Shown: positions 34,606 through 44,438 of the stretch, piece after piece
How positions within the stretch are numbered: position 1 is the stretch's first letter
How the letters are laid out: each line of letters opens with the position of its first letter
NCBI GenBank assembly: GCA_934754505.1
Contig: CAKVIE010000005.1
Span: 1-64,000, forward strand
Source of the DNA: an uncultured Candidatus Melainabacteria bacterium
GTDB lineage: Bacteria; Cyanobacteriota; Vampirovibrionia; Gastranaerophilales; Gastranaerophilaceae
DNA: 64,000 bases
Direction of reading: 5' to 3'
The notes under the pieces: model-generated
What the model was told of the DNA's origin: nothing
Seen by the model: the letters and a program-made list of their open reading frames with translations, nothing else
Databases searched by the model: none
Made by a program: the position numbers and the translations under genes

Positions 34606-35043
34606 ATGAAAATTTTATGCGTAAACGGACCTAATTTGAACTTACTCGGAACAAGAGAACCTGATAAATACGGCACGGTAACACTTGCTCAAATCGAAAA
34701 AAATGTAAAATCAAAAGCTCAGGAACTTGGCGTTGAAGTAGATTTTTACCAAAATAATATTGAGGGTGAAATTGTAAACGCAATTCAAGCGGCAAAAGGT
34801 GTTTATGACGGAATAATCATAAATCCTGCGGCATATACCCATACAAGCGTTGCAATAAGAGATGCAATTTCTGCGGTTATGATTCCGTCTGTCGAAATTC
34901 ACCTTTCAAACATTCACACAAGAGAAGAATTCAGACACAAGTCCTTTACCGCCCCCGTATGCGTAGGTCAAATAACCGGTTTCGGCAGCTATGGCTATAT
35001 TTTGGCATTGTTTGCGATTGTTGATTATTTAAACAATCATTAA
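34606..35043 (+). CDS. aroQ: 3-dehydroquinate dehydratase, type II
   Basis: 145 residues. 'VNGPNLNLLGTREPDKYG' (catalytic Tyr), 'NPAAYTHTSVAIRD', 'EIHLSNIHTREEFRHKSF' all conserved. Dehydrates 3-dehydroquinate in the shikimate pathway. GGAG six bases before the ATG at 34606 fixes the start; an in-frame TTG just upstream is not used. With aroF and tyrA it shows aromatic synthesis. Confidence 0.96.
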   Translation: MKILCVNGPNLNLLGTREPDKYGTVTLAQIEKNVKSKAQELGVEVDFYQNNIEGEIVNAIQAAKGVYDGIIINPAAYTHTSVAIRDAISAVMIPSVEIHLSNIHTREEFRHKSFTAPVCVGQITGFGSYGYILALFAIVDYLNNH

Positions 35044-35060
35044 AAAATAAGAATTTTAAT

Positions 35061-35089
35061 ATGACAAATGAAGTTATTTGCTTTATAAT
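35061..35089 (+). promoter_or_regulatory. Promoter of mgtE
   Basis: ATGACA (35061-35066), 17 bases, TATAAT (35084-35089). ATG at 35110; AGG in between as a weak ribosome-binding site. No magnesium riboswitch-like leader is visible because only ~14 bases would be transcribed before the ATG. Confidence 0.6.
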
Positions 35090-35109
35090 TTTTACGGCAG
35101 GTAACGGAA

Positions 35110-36477
35110 ATGCTTAATCTCGAAAACATATCAGACAGAATAAGAGAAGCGATAGACAACGAAAATGACAAGGCTTTAAAAGAAATCCTTGACAGCTATC
35201 ACTGTGCCGATTTGGTCGAGATTTTACAATATTTGAAACCCGAAGAAAGACTTATAGCATTCAAAGCGATTGAAGAAGATAAAGCCGCAGAAATGCTTGA
35301 GTATGCACCTGCACAACTTCAAGTCGAAATTTTATCCGAAATCGGCGAAGAACAGGCAGCAAGATTGATTGTCAAAATGCCTCACGATGAAGTCGCCGAC
35401 GTTTTTGCCGAAATGGAAGAGGACGAAAGTGAAGCTTATTTAAACAAACTTCCTGAAAAAGTTTCGAGCGAAATCAGAGAACTTCTCGCATACAAAGAGG
35501 ATTCAGCCGGCGGTATTATGACACCGCACGTTTTGACCGTAAACAAGGATATGAGGGTTGAAGATGTTCTTTCTTTCATTAAATCAAAAGCGGAACAAGA
35601 TGAATTTGAACTTTATTATTTATATGTAACCGATGCACAAAAGCACCTTTTGGGCGTTGTCAGCTTGAGAGCCTTATTAACAAAGCCTTATAAAACAAAA
35701 ATTGAAGAAATAATGACAACCGATATTGTCAAACTTCACATTGACGACCCACAAGATGCGGTTGCGGATATTTTTATGAAATATCAATATTCGGCATTGC
35801 CCGTAGTCGATTTATACAATCGATTGAAAGGTATGATTACTTGGGACGACGCTCAAGATATTGTTGAAGAAGAAACAACCGAAGAAATTTACCAAACATC
35901 AGGTATTTCGACAGATTTGGTTGATGAGGACGAAATTATTTTCGGTTCTACATTCGATGCCGTAAGAGCAAGATGTCCTTGGCTTTTCATAACATTAATC
36001 GGAGAATTTATCGCCGCAAATGTTGCAAACAAATACGAACATACCCTTGATGCACTTCCTGTAATTGCAATATTTATGCCTTTGCTCGCAGGTTTGGGCG
36101 GAAATATCGGAACACAAAGTATTACACTTATGGTTCGTGGTTTATCTACGGGACAAGTTACGGTAAGTTCGGCACTTTACCACATTTGGAAAGAGTTGAG
36201 AGTCGGCTTGTTAATCGGTATGTTTTTCGGTTTAATTGTTTCGCTTGTAACGTGGAAATGGCAACATAACGTGGATTTGGGTATCGTTGTCGGTACGGCG
36301 ATGATGATAAACATGACAATGGCAACCTTGCTCGGTACAATAACACCATTCGTGTTAAAGAAGATGAAGGTTGACCCGGCGATAGCATCAGGACCTGTAA
36401 TTGCAACGACTATCGACGTTTTGGGTCTTGCTATATATTTCGGATTAGTAAGTTTTTATCTTCTTAAAATTATGTAA
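35110..36477 (+). CDS. mgtE: Magnesium transporter MgtE
   Basis: 455 residues. N-terminal superhelical domain (about 20-130), paired CBS domains (about 135-265: 'MTPHVLTVNKDMRVEDVL', 'MTTDIVKLHIDDP'), plug helix, then five membrane helices with 'GLGGNIGTQSITLMVRGLSTGQV' that lines the pore. CBS domains gate the channel with cytosolic Mg2+. No partner gene; MgtC-like protein is elsewhere in the window. Confidence 0.96.
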   Translation: MLNLENISDRIREAIDNENDKALKEILDSYHCADLVEILQYLKPEERLIAFKAIEEDKAAEMLEYAPAQLQVEILSEIGEEQAARLIVKMPHDEVADVFAEMEEDESEAYLNKLPEKVSSEIRELLAYKEDSAGGIMTPHVLTVNKDMRVEDVLSFIKSKAEQDEFELYYLYVTDAQKHLLGVVSLRALLTKPYKTKIEEIMTTDIVKLHIDDPQDAVADIFMKYQYSALPVVDLYNRLKGMITWDDAQDIVEEETTEEIYQTSGISTDLVDEDEIIFGSTFDAVRARCPWLFITLIGEFIAANVANKYEHTLDALPVIAIFMPLLAGLGGNIGTQSITLMVRGLSTGQVTVSSALYHIWKELRVGLLIGMFFGLIVSLVTWKWQHNVDLGIVVGTAMMINMTMATLLGTITPFVLKKMKVDPAIASGPVIATTIDVLGLAIYFGLVSFYLLKIM

Positions 36478-36490
36478 ATCGGAGTAATCA

Positions 36491-37750
36491 ATGGCAGATA
36501 ACAATGTAATCATCATATCTGACAAAAAACAAACGGCAAAACAATTAGTTGCGAAAATTCTATTGCTTCGCTCTGTCGATTCTGTCGGATATATGAACTT
36601 CGAAACTGCTGAAATGCTTTTAAAAACAAAGTATCCCGACGTTTTGCTTATTCATTTAAACAATTCTTCGGACATTGATTTTATAAGAAAAATAAAATCT
36701 TACGAAACTTTAGAACAAACATCTTTTATAGCCTTATTTGACGGGCAAAACAACGATTTGTTGTGTGAAGCCTTTGATTTGGGAATTGACGACTTCTTTG
36801 ACATAAAATCCGACGAATCCACTGTCATAATGCGGATTATGTGGGGGTTAAAAAGAAAATTGTTAAACGATTCATCAAAAGGTAAATCCGACGTTTTATC
36901 CTTATTGGAAATAACAGACCCAAAAACAGGATTTTACAAAAAAGCCTATACGAAAAAAGTCTTTAAGAAAAAATATACCGATGCCGCAAACAAAAATTCA
37001 AAATCCATTTTTATGGTTTTATCCTTCGACATCATTAACAAAAATAAACTTACTCAAAAAGGTTTGAGCGAAATAATATACAACTGTATCCGCTCCAGTG
37101 ACGATGCGGGTTTTGCTCAAGATGAAAAAATATATTTACTGCTTAACCAAGCAAACGAATACGGTGCAAAACGAGTTTACGAAAGAATTAATAAACTTCT
37201 GAAAGGCGAAGCAACTGTTTCTGCTGCGGGCATGGATGTTTCGGCTTGTTGTTTTGAAGATGCCGAAAGGATTTTGAAGAAAAATCATACACAAGCTTTG
37301 AAACAGCAAAATACATTTATTTTCTTAGATGAAGATTTTGATAAAACAGAAAACGGACTCTTTGATAAATCTGATTTAAAAGAAAATAATTTAGCGATTT
37401 TAAAACGAGTTTTCTTAAACAAAACAGAAAAACTAATCACCCCTGTTTTTTTCAAAATGCAGGCAATTTACGAGCCAAAATTTTATGACACGGTTATCAA
37501 TCAGAAATTTTCGGAAACCGAAAGCATTTTTTCTATCAACGGAAAAAGCTGCTCCTTGAATATTTCGATTTTGTACAACGATTACACAACAATGCGTGTT
37601 ATAATATCGGAGAATAACAAAGGCGAAATTACAACACAAAAAATGACCTTTGAACCCAACGAGTTAACCGCCGTAAGGCTTGAAAACATTATTCAAACGG
37701 CAGTTGACGGCTATCGTAAAAACTTATATGAAAGTGACAAAAATTTATGA
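36491..37750 (+). CDS. Degenerate receiver plus degenerate GGDEF-like signalling protein
   Basis: 419 residues. Residues 1-125 have receiver-domain topology, but the phosphoacceptor position is His (PDVLLIH, residue 55) and the acidic pair is reduced to one Asp. Residues ~140-290 begin 'DPKTGFYKKAY', like the 'DPLTGLYNR' that opens GGDEF domains, and the catalytic GGDEF loop is replaced by 'GFAQDEKI' near 206. Neither domain should be catalytic. The last ~120 residues look PilZ-like in length but are unassigned. May be a binding scaffold. Followed by an overlapping gene (ATGA). Confidence 0.55.
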   Translation: MADNNVIIISDKKQTAKQLVAKILLLRSVDSVGYMNFETAEMLLKTKYPDVLLIHLNNSSDIDFIRKIKSYETLEQTSFIALFDGQNNDLLCEAFDLGIDDFFDIKSDESTVIMRIMWGLKRKLLNDSSKGKSDVLSLLEITDPKTGFYKKAYTKKVFKKKYTDAANKNSKSIFMVLSFDIINKNKLTQKGLSEIIYNCIRSSDDAGFAQDEKIYLLLNQANEYGAKRVYERINKLLKGEATVSAAGMDVSACCFEDAERILKKNHTQALKQQNTFIFLDEDFDKTENGLFDKSDLKENNLAILKRVFLNKTEKLITPVFFKMQAIYEPKFYDTVINQKFSETESIFSINGKSCSLNISILYNDYTTMRVIISENNKGEITTQKMTFEPNELTAVRLENIIQTAVDGYRKNLYESDKNL

Positions 37751-38523
37751 AATGTTTAATAACATCATCAGTAAAAAAATCTGTTTCCGAAGCGGCAGAC
37801 TTTGCAAAAATTCTCGGCACAGGTCTTGAAATAAGCAGATTACCTAACACCGACAGGCTTGATGATGATTTTGACGGAATAATTTCCGATTTAAAAAATT
37901 CCGTAAAAGATTTTGACGGAGATATTACTTTGCACGCCTTGTATTCAGACTTAAATCCTGCAACAAAAGATGCCGCCATAAGAAAAGTCGTTTTCAGAAG
38001 ATATCAGCAATCCTTTGAAGCTGCACTTGCCGTAAAAGCACAGCACGTTGTTTTTCACTCGGGGCATAAAGGTATGAAGCATAAAGGTTCGGTTGAACAT
38101 TATTTAAAAAATTCAATAATTTTTTGGAAAGAATATATCAAACAATTTGAGGACAACGGGATAACCGCCGTTATGGAGAATGTTCTTGAAGATGCTCCTG
38201 ACAACATTTTACATATCGTTGATGAAGTTAATTCTCCGAATTTAAAAATATGTTTAGATACAGGTCATGCAAATCTTTGTTCGGATATTCCGCATGCCGA
38301 ATGGATAAAACGTTACGGAAAAAGACTTGCACACGTTCATGTTCACAATAATTTCAAAACAAATGACGACCATCATGGGGTAAAAAATGGCACTGTAAAC
38401 TTCTTAAACGTCTTTGAAACAATTAAATCGGAAGAAATTTCACCCTATATCGTTCTTGAAATTTTTGATGAAAAAGAATTGACAGAAAGTTTGGAATATC
38501 TTAGAAAATTTAATTATGTGTAA
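37747..38523 (+). CDS. Sugar phosphate isomerase/epimerase-like TIM-barrel protein
   Basis: 258 residues. AP-endonuclease-2-type TIM barrel: 'HVVFHSG', 'VMENVLEDAP', 'CLDTGHANL', 'AHVHVHNN' and 'IVLEIFDE' supply the His/Glu/Asp metal ligands expected of xylose-isomerase-like or endonuclease IV families. The true substrate is unknown. ATGA overlap with the preceding gene, and 14-base convergent overlap with the next. Confidence 0.75.
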   Translation: MKCLITSSVKKSVSEAADFAKILGTGLEISRLPNTDRLDDDFDGIISDLKNSVKDFDGDITLHALYSDLNPATKDAAIRKVVFRRYQQSFEAALAVKAQHVVFHSGHKGMKHKGSVEHYLKNSIIFWKEYIKQFEDNGITAVMENVLEDAPDNILHIVDEVNSPNLKICLDTGHANLCSDIPHAEWIKRYGKRLAHVHVHNNFKTNDDHHGVKNGTVNFLNVFETIKSEEISPYIVLEIFDEKELTESLEYLRKFNYV

Positions 38524-39667
38524 AATCCAAACGATAGCCGTTTACTGAAACTTCAAAATCAATTTCGGTTTCAGACATCAATTCAGAGCGTTGGTTTTTA
38601 TAATCAATACTCCATGTTCCGAGGAATTTCGAGCCTTTATGGTCTTTTCCGTAAACATAAGCATAAGAAATAATACGATCTTTGTTATATTTATCCCAGC
38701 CAATCGGATAAATATCCCACATATAATCAACTAAATCCAAGCCCTTCATGTTTTTCCAATAATAACGGATTGCTTCTCGAAGTGCTGAAAGTTCATACGC
38801 CTTTTGCGTTTCAAAATCGTATGCCCAAAGCTGCGTTTTCCAAGGACCTTGTGTTTGCGAGCCAATTTTCTCTTTAACCGCAACTTTTTGACCGTCTTCC
38901 GACCAATCAAGCAAAACTAACGTCTTTTTCTCATTCTGTGCAAGCCTGTCCGTTCCCGCTCTTAAAATAGGAGTCCGCTCCGCTTCCATTGTATAAAAAT
39001 CTCGAAGTGCCGAAAGTTTACTTGCACCGTCAGGAATATTTATTATGAACATTTCCGATGCAACCTGCTCCGCCGTCGGGTATGAATAAACCACCGAATA
39101 TATCATACGCTTTTCATCAGGCGACAAAACACCTTGCGTTACAAGCTGCCTTTTCGTCATCAACAACCTCAAATCCAAATCCCTCGACCCCGGAGGATTG
39201 TTGTACTTGATAATTCTGAGTTCGGGATCGGGCATGTCAACGATTTTTTCGTCCTTTTGAACTGACGGACGAGGAATATTCATAGATTCTCTTTTAACAT
39301 CTTTCGCCATTTCAAGATATTGTGCATAAGTCAAAGGTGCATTATTCATCTTTCTTACACGGCGGTAAGTATATTTCTTAAGGTGTTTGGATTTTTTGAA
39401 CTTCGGCTCTTTTGCTTTTTTTGAACTGTGTTTTTTTACCTTTTTTGCTTCCTTCTCCTTTTTTTTGATTTCTTTCGGAGTTTCAGGTTCGGGCATTAAA
39501 ATATCAGGCAAATCTTCTTCTTTTTCAAGTGCTTTGTCTGCATTTTTTTTAGGATTTTCAAGCACATCAACATTAGGTTTTGACCAAAAACACCACTCAA
39601 AAGCATTTGCAGGTAAAACAATAAAGAGCGTTAATATTGAAATTAACAAAGCCCTCGTTTTGAACAT
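38510..39667 (-). CDS. Secreted protein with Lys-rich linker, unknown function
   Basis: 385 residues. Signal peptide (cleavage after ANA near 22), followed by a highly charged Lys/Glu segment (about 40-110; KKKEKEAKKVKK) and a globular C-terminal region with aromatic-rich strands ('WAYDFETQKAYEL', 'YMWDIYPIGWDK'). The C-terminal half has a WD40/TolB-like feel, but no clear family. Overlaps the next minus-strand gene by one base, so it is co-transcribed with the response regulator. Confidence 0.55.
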   Translation of the reverse strand: MFKTRALLISILTLFIVLPANAFEWCFWSKPNVDVLENPKKNADKALEKEEDLPDILMPEPETPKEIKKKEKEAKKVKKHSSKKAKEPKFKKSKHLKKYTYRRVRKMNNAPLTYAQYLEMAKDVKRESMNIPRPSVQKDEKIVDMPDPELRIIKYNNPPGSRDLDLRLLMTKRQLVTQGVLSPDEKRMIYSVVYSYPTAEQVASEMFIINIPDGASKLSALRDFYTMEAERTPILRAGTDRLAQNEKKTLVLLDWSEDGQKVAVKEKIGSQTQGPWKTQLWAYDFETQKAYELSALREAIRYYWKNMKGLDLVDYMWDIYPIGWDKYNKDRIISYAYVYGKDHKGSKFLGTWSIDYKNQRSELMSETEIDFEVSVNGYRLDFTHN

Positions 39668-40341
39668 TAAACAAGCCCTTCTTGATATGCTTTTGCCGTT
39701 GCTTTATGTTTGTCTGCTACGTAAAGTTTGCCCAAAACATTGTGAACATGTGCTCTTGCCGTTGATAAAGTTACAACAAGTTTATCCGCAATCTCTTGGT
39801 TATCAAGACCTTCCGCAATTAAACAAAGGACTTCATATTCACGTTTTGTAAGATTATATTCCTTGTATTTACAAGGATTTGCAGATTTATTAGTTTTTTG
39901 CTCGGCAGGTTTTTGTTTTTGGATATTAGAAAGAACCAATTTGGCAATAGCAGGGTCAAGCCATGCCGTTCCCTCTGAAACAGCCGTAATCGCTGCCGTC
40001 AGCTGCTGTTCATTTGCACCTTTCATAATATATCCGTCAGCACCTGCACCAAGAGCTGCAAAAACATCATCACCGCAATCTCTCGAGGTGTAAATCAAAA
40101 TTCTCGGCTGAATGGAATTATCATTTTTTATAATCTGTGTTGCCTGTATGCCGTCCATTATCGGCAATCCGATGTCCATCAAAATAACATCGGGAGAAAG
40201 TTCTTTCGCAAGTTCAACACCTTTTTTACCGTTATCAGCCTCTCCGATAACTTTGATATTTTCGGCTTTTTCAAGCACCATTTGAAGTCCGAGCCTTGTC
40301 ATTGTATGGTCTTCTACTAACAAAACTTTGATTTCTGCCAT
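39667..40341 (-). CDS. NarL/FixJ-family response regulator
   Basis: 224 residues. Receiver domain with acidic pair E10/D11, phosphoacceptor D56 in 'DVILMD', conserved 'YTS' and 'MKG' positions. A Lys/Gln-rich linker (about 140-160) leads to a LuxR-type HTH at the C-terminus ('LTKREYEVLCLIAEGLDNQEIADKL'). Two bases before it lies the kinase gene, so they form a two-component pair. Confidence 0.92.
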   Translation of the reverse strand: MAEIKVLLVEDHTMTRLGLQMVLEKAENIKVIGEADNGKKGVELAKELSPDVILMDIGLPIMDGIQATQIIKNDNSIQPRILIYTSRDCGDDVFAALGAGADGYIMKGANEQQLTAAITAVSEGTAWLDPAIAKLVLSNIQKQKPAEQKTNKSANPCKYKEYNLTKREYEVLCLIAEGLDNQEIADKLVVTLSTARAHVHNVLGKLYVADKHKATAKAYQEGLV

Positions 40342-40343
40342 AA

Positions 40344-41888
40344 TTACACCTTATTTTTTACAGTTACTGCATCTAAAAGCAGGAAGAAGAATTCACTTCC
40401 TTTATTTTGAACACTTTCAAGCCAAATTTTTCCGCCGTGAGCTTCTATAATTTGCTTTGACAAATACAAACCTAAACCCGTGCTTGCAGAGCGTTTTGCC
40501 TGCGTTCCCTGCGAAAATCTTTTAAACATCTTGTTTATATCTGCGTGGGAAATGCCGACTCCGTTATCTTTTACCGAAAACATGTAATCGTTGCCGTTTT
40601 TTGAAGATTTTACAAGAATTTTGCCGTTTTCTTCGGTATAATTGACCGCATTTCCAAGCAAATTCATAATTACTCGTCTGATTTCATTTCTATCCGCAAA
40701 AATTTCTTCGTCATCTGCCATATCAAACTCATTAATCAATTCTATATTTTTGGATTTCGCAAGCGATTCAACCTCACTGCAACATTGACGAACTAAATCA
40801 TTCGGTGCAAATTCCGACTTCGCAAGCGGTATTCCGCCTGATTCGTATTTATAAACTTCCAACAACGCATTTACCAAACCCAACATGTCTTTGTTGCTTT
40901 GCATCATTGTCGTTAAAAGTAAATTTTGTTTTTCCGTAAGTTCACCCAAAGAACCGTCCGTAAAGAACTTCAAAGTCTGAATTGCCGCAAGTAACGGCGT
41001 TCTTAAATCGTGAGTTAATGTCGCAATAAAATCTTCTCTTAATCTTTGTGCCTCTTTTTGTGCCGAAACATCTCTTACAACGCAAACATAGTAATCTCCG
41101 GGCATGATTTTTGCATAACTTATTTCCGTTGAAATGCTGTTATCGTTTACAACATTTTTTATCGTTATATCGTGTACCATTCCCGAATTTCCAAAATCCT
41201 TGAACAATTCTGAAAAAGCTTCTTCATTGTCGGGGTAGAAAAGTTCGTCTGTTGTAAGATTTTTAAGCATGCTCTCCGATTGACCAAACATACTTTCTGC
41301 CGCATAATTTGCAGATTCAATAGTTCCTCTGTCCGAAATCAAAACAATTCCGTCTGCACAATTTGAAATTACGGCATTTAACTTTGAATTAGCTTCCGAT
41401 AACTCTGCCGTTCTCGCTTTTACCATTTCTTCCAAATGGTTTGAATATCTTCCAAGTTCTTCATTAGCTTTATTTAATTGAACAATTTTTTCCTTTAACG
41501 ATGCAACAAGGTTACTTCTTTCAATACCGTTTCTGATATTGATTATCAAATCGTCGTTGTCCCAAGGCTTTTCAATGTATTTATAAAGTCCGACCTCATT
41601 AATTGCACGAACCGCATTTTCCTTATCAGCATAACCTGTAAGCAAAATCATGCAAGTATCAGGATAAAGTTCTTTTGCCGCTTTCAAAAATTCTAACCCG
41701 TTCATCTCAGGCATTACAAAATCTGAAATTATTAAATCAGGCTGATTTTCCTTCAAAAATTCAACCGCCTCTGTCGGTTTATTGAAAAAATGTGTATCGG
41801 TAAAACCCTCTAAACTCAACAAAGTCTTTAATGTTGAGGTAACGATTTTTTCATCGTCAACGATTAAAATTTTCTTAGTCTTATACAT
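40344..41888 (-). CDS. Hybrid sensor kinase: receiver-PAS-histidine kinase
   Basis: 514 residues. Receiver domain first (acidic D11/D12, phosphoacceptor D56), coiled coil (about 130-165), PAS domain (about 170-275), then HisKA with 'HDLRTPL' near 294 and an HATPase_c with 'NAVNYTEENGKI', 'DNGVGI' and 'GTGLGLYLSK'-type boxes. No transmembrane segment, so it senses cytoplasmic input. Partner of the NarL-type regulator downstream. Confidence 0.92.
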   Translation of the reverse strand: MYKTKKILIVDDEKIVTSTLKTLLSLEGFTDTHFFNKPTEAVEFLKENQPDLIISDFVMPEMNGLEFLKAAKELYPDTCMILLTGYADKENAVRAINEVGLYKYIEKPWDNDDLIINIRNGIERSNLVASLKEKIVQLNKANEELGRYSNHLEEMVKARTAELSEANSKLNAVISNCADGIVLISDRGTIESANYAAESMFGQSESMLKNLTTDELFYPDNEEAFSELFKDFGNSGMVHDITIKNVVNDNSISTEISYAKIMPGDYYVCVVRDVSAQKEAQRLREDFIATLTHDLRTPLLAAIQTLKFFTDGSLGELTEKQNLLLTTMMQSNKDMLGLVNALLEVYKYESGGIPLAKSEFAPNDLVRQCCSEVESLAKSKNIELINEFDMADDEEIFADRNEIRRVIMNLLGNAVNYTEENGKILVKSSKNGNDYMFSVKDNGVGISHADINKMFKRFSQGTQAKRSASTGLGLYLSKQIIEAHGGKIWLESVQNKGSEFFFLLLDAVTVKNKV

Positions 41889-42037
41889 TGTCTATATCCT
41901 AAATTGCAAAAAGCAGGCAGCCACACCGCCTCTCCAATATAATAATTCATTTGTTGCATAATTACAAATATATTAAATATTGTAAATCCGAAAACAAGCT
42001 GAAAACGAACATTTAAGCCATTTTTTTAATGCTGTAT

Positions 42038-42802
42038 TCAGTCAAATTTTTCAGGTATCATATCAGGATAAATAAATTTATACAAAAATTTCGACCAACA
42101 AACTACCGTTGTGATAATTATATATGCACTTATCAAATAATAAAAACTTATTGTGCCAAGTTTAATAAACATAGGAACTCCATATACAAAAATAAAATGT
42201 TCGGCTGCAAATATACATATAAAAATAGAAAATGTCGCAAACAAAAATCCCAAAGACAAAATATTATATCCAAATAACTCTTTAAAAAATTTAATATACG
42301 TCCATATTATTCGATTTTCACCAATCGCAAAAGTTATAATTATTCCCGAAGTTAATACAATATTGATGAATGCCATTAACGGTAATATTATGATAAAAAG
42401 ATAAGAACCTAAATGAAATAAATAAACAAATACAGCCAAAATAAACGAAGAAGTGACATTTGTGATAAATGAATAAATAAGAAATAATAATAAATATGCG
42501 TTGCTTCTCCAAACTTCTTTAATCTTTAAATACTTTCTCATTAAATGAATAGAATATAAAATCAACACCGAAACCGATAAATTCATTCCAAAATAGTTAT
42601 TGCCGATAAATAAAGTTAAAAACAAAACAAACAATGTTGTATTTTTGTTTGAATTCTCCATAGGATAAAATAATAAATCATTTAAAGTCATTTCCTTTGG
42701 AACAAGTTTTTCTTGCTCATTTTCCAGAATAAGACTGTTCAAATAAGAATTTTCTTCATCTTGAAAATCACCGCTCTGATAACAACCGCCAAAAAATCCC
42801 AT
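42038..42802 (-). CDS. Multi-spanning membrane protein, unknown
   Basis: 254 residues. Polar N-terminus of ~50 residues (with two possible phosphorylated/acidic clusters), then six to seven membrane helices. Yip1-like in topology, but no family motif found. Very AT-rich (about 25% G+C), less GC than its neighbours. No ribosome-binding site stronger than AAGGAG (42806-42811). Monocistronic. Confidence 0.55.
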   Translation of the reverse strand: MGFFGGCYQSGDFQDEENSYLNSLILENEQEKLVPKEMTLNDLLFYPMENSNKNTTLFVLFLTLFIGNNYFGMNLSVSVLILYSIHLMRKYLKIKEVWRSNAYLLLFLIYSFITNVTSSFILAVFVYLFHLGSYLFIIILPLMAFINIVLTSGIIITFAIGENRIIWTYIKFFKELFGYNILSLGFLFATFSIFICIFAAEHFIFVYGVPMFIKLGTISFYYLISAYIIITTVVCWSKFLYKFIYPDMIPEKFD

Positions 42803-42904
42803 AAAAGCTCCTTATGAAAATTATATAATTTTTTTAAATTAAAGCAAGAAGAAATTTTCAAAAGAATATTTGTAAAATATTCAAATCAATATTAAAAATA
42901 AACA

Positions 42905-42936
42905 TAAAAAAACCGGCTCAAAGAACCGGTTTTTAA
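42905..42936 (-). terminator. Terminator of tuf
   Basis: AAAAACCGG / CCGGTTTTT stem around a 10-base loop, with a T-run on the minus strand. About 25 bases after the tuf stop. Confidence 0.9.
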
Positions 42937-42958
42937 ATTTGCTTTCGTTTCTCGGAAA

Positions 42959-44167
42959 CTATGCGTTGATTTTGTCAACAACACCAGCACCTACTGTACG
43001 TCCGCCTTCTCTGATTGCAAATCTCATACCTTCTTCGATTGCAACAGGAGCAATAAGTTCAACGTTCATTACAACGTTATCACCAGGCATTACCATTTCG
43101 CCTTCGAATTGGATAGTTCCGGTAACGTCAGTTGTTCTGATGTAGAATTGCGGTCTGTATCCGGGGAAGAAAGGAGTGTGACGTCCGCCTTCATCCTTCG
43201 TTAATACGTAAACGTTAGCTGTGAACTTAGTGTGCGGATGAATTGATCCGATTGCTGCCAAAACTTGTCCTCTTTGAACGTCTGTTTTATCAACACCACG
43301 GAGCAATGCACCAATGTTGTCGCCTGCAAGACCTTCATCAAGTTGTTTTCTGAACATTTCAACACCTGTTACAGTTGTTTTCTTAGTTTCACCGAAACCA
43401 ACGATTTCAACTTCTTGTCCAACTTTTACACGTCCTCTTTCAACACGGCCTGTTGCTACTGTACCACGACCTGTGATTGAGAAGATGTCTTCAATCGGCA
43501 TAAGGAACGGTTGATCAACATCACGTTCAGGAGTCGGGATGTATTCATCGATTGCATCCATCAATTCCCAAATCTTATCAACCCATTTGTCTTCGCCTCT
43601 CTTGATTGACGGATTTGCTTGAACTGCTTCTAATGCTTTCAAAGCTGAACCTTTGATGAACGGAATGTTGTCACCATCAAATTCATATTGTGATAACAAT
43701 TCTCTTGCTTCCATTTCAACCAAATCGAGCAATTCTTCGTCATCTACCATATCGCATTTGTTCAAGAATACTACGAGTCTGGGAACACCAACCTGACGTG
43801 CCAACAAGATGTGTTCTCTTGTTTGAGGCATCGGACCATCTGTTGCTGCGATAACGAGGATACCACCGTCCATTTGAGCTGCACCGGTAATCATGTTTTT
43901 AACATAGTCTGCGTGACCGGGGCAGTCAACGTGTGCATAGTGTCTTTTTTCTGTTTCATATTCAACGTGTGCTGTTGAAATGGTTATACCTCTTGCTTTT
44001 TCTTCAGGAGCAGCATCGATTTCATCGAATTTCTTTGCTTGTGCTTGACCGGCTGCTGCCAAAACTGCTGTAATAGCTGCCGTCAAAGTTGTTTTACCGT
44101 GGTCAACGTGTCCTACGGTACCAATGTTTACGTGCGGTTTCGTACGTTCATATTTTTCACGTGCCAT
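42959..44167 (-). CDS. tuf: Elongation factor Tu
   Basis: 402 residues. G1 'GHVDHGKTTL', 'DCPGHADYVKNMITG', 'NKCDMVDD' and 'GSALKAL' GTP-binding motifs; two beta-barrel domains follow. Delivers aminoacyl-tRNA to the ribosome. A bacterial EF-Tu of normal length. Downstream of a tRNA operon as in tufB of enterobacteria. Codon use is strongly biased, and unlike its neighbours it contains no CATGCCCG octamer. Confidence 0.99.
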   Translation of the reverse strand: MAREKYERTKPHVNIGTVGHVDHGKTTLTAAITAVLAAAGQAQAKKFDEIDAAPEEKARGITISTAHVEYETEKRHYAHVDCPGHADYVKNMITGAAQMDGGILVIAATDGPMPQTREHILLARQVGVPRLVVFLNKCDMVDDEELLDLVEMEARELLSQYEFDGDNIPFIKGSALKALEAVQANPSIKRGEDKWVDKIWELMDAIDEYIPTPERDVDQPFLMPIEDIFSITGRGTVATGRVERGRVKVGQEVEIVGFGETKKTTVTGVEMFRKQLDEGLAGDNIGALLRGVDKTDVQRGQVLAAIGSIHPHTKFTANVYVLTKDEGGRHTPFFPGYRPQFYIRTTDVTGTIQFEGEMVMPGDNVVMNVELIAPVAIEEGMRFAIREGGRTVGAGVVDKINA

Positions 44168-44234
44168 GAGATTAATCTCCTTTTCTGTATTATCTCTACC
44201 GTTTATATCCTAAATAAATTAATTATAGGCTAAT

Positions 44235-44306
44235 CAGCCTTTGACGGGATTTGAACCCGTGGCCTCTCCCTTACCAAGGGAGTGCGCTACCCCTGCGCCA
44301 CAAAGG
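44235..44306 (-). tRNA. tRNA-Thr (anticodon GGU)
   Basis: 72 bases. Acceptor GCCTTTG pairs with CAAAGGC; anticodon loop TTGGTAA closed by CTCCC/GGGAG; T-loop GTTCAAAT. Discriminator U, no encoded CCA. Third gene of the tRNA-tuf operon. Confidence 0.96.
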
Positions 44307-44321
44307 CTTATAAGAAAGAGT

Positions 44322-44405
44322 TTGGGCAGAGGTGGATTCGAACCACCGTACACTCTCGTGAACAGATTTACAGTCTGTCGCCTTTAGCCACTCGGCCATC
44401 TACCC
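44322..44405 (-). tRNA. tRNA-Tyr (anticodon GUA)
   Basis: 84 bases with a long variable arm, as expected for bacterial tRNA-Tyr. Acceptor GGGTAGA/TCTGCCC (one U-G pair), anticodon loop CTGTAAA, T-loop GTTCGAAT, discriminator A. CCA not encoded. Confidence 0.96.
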
Positions 44406-44438
44406 ATATTAACTTTTAAAGTGCTAATTATTAAAATT

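Noticed and set aside
42038..42802. Horizontal transfer of the very AT-rich membrane protein
   Set aside because: High A+T is expected for a polytopic membrane protein in this genome; no flanking mobile features.
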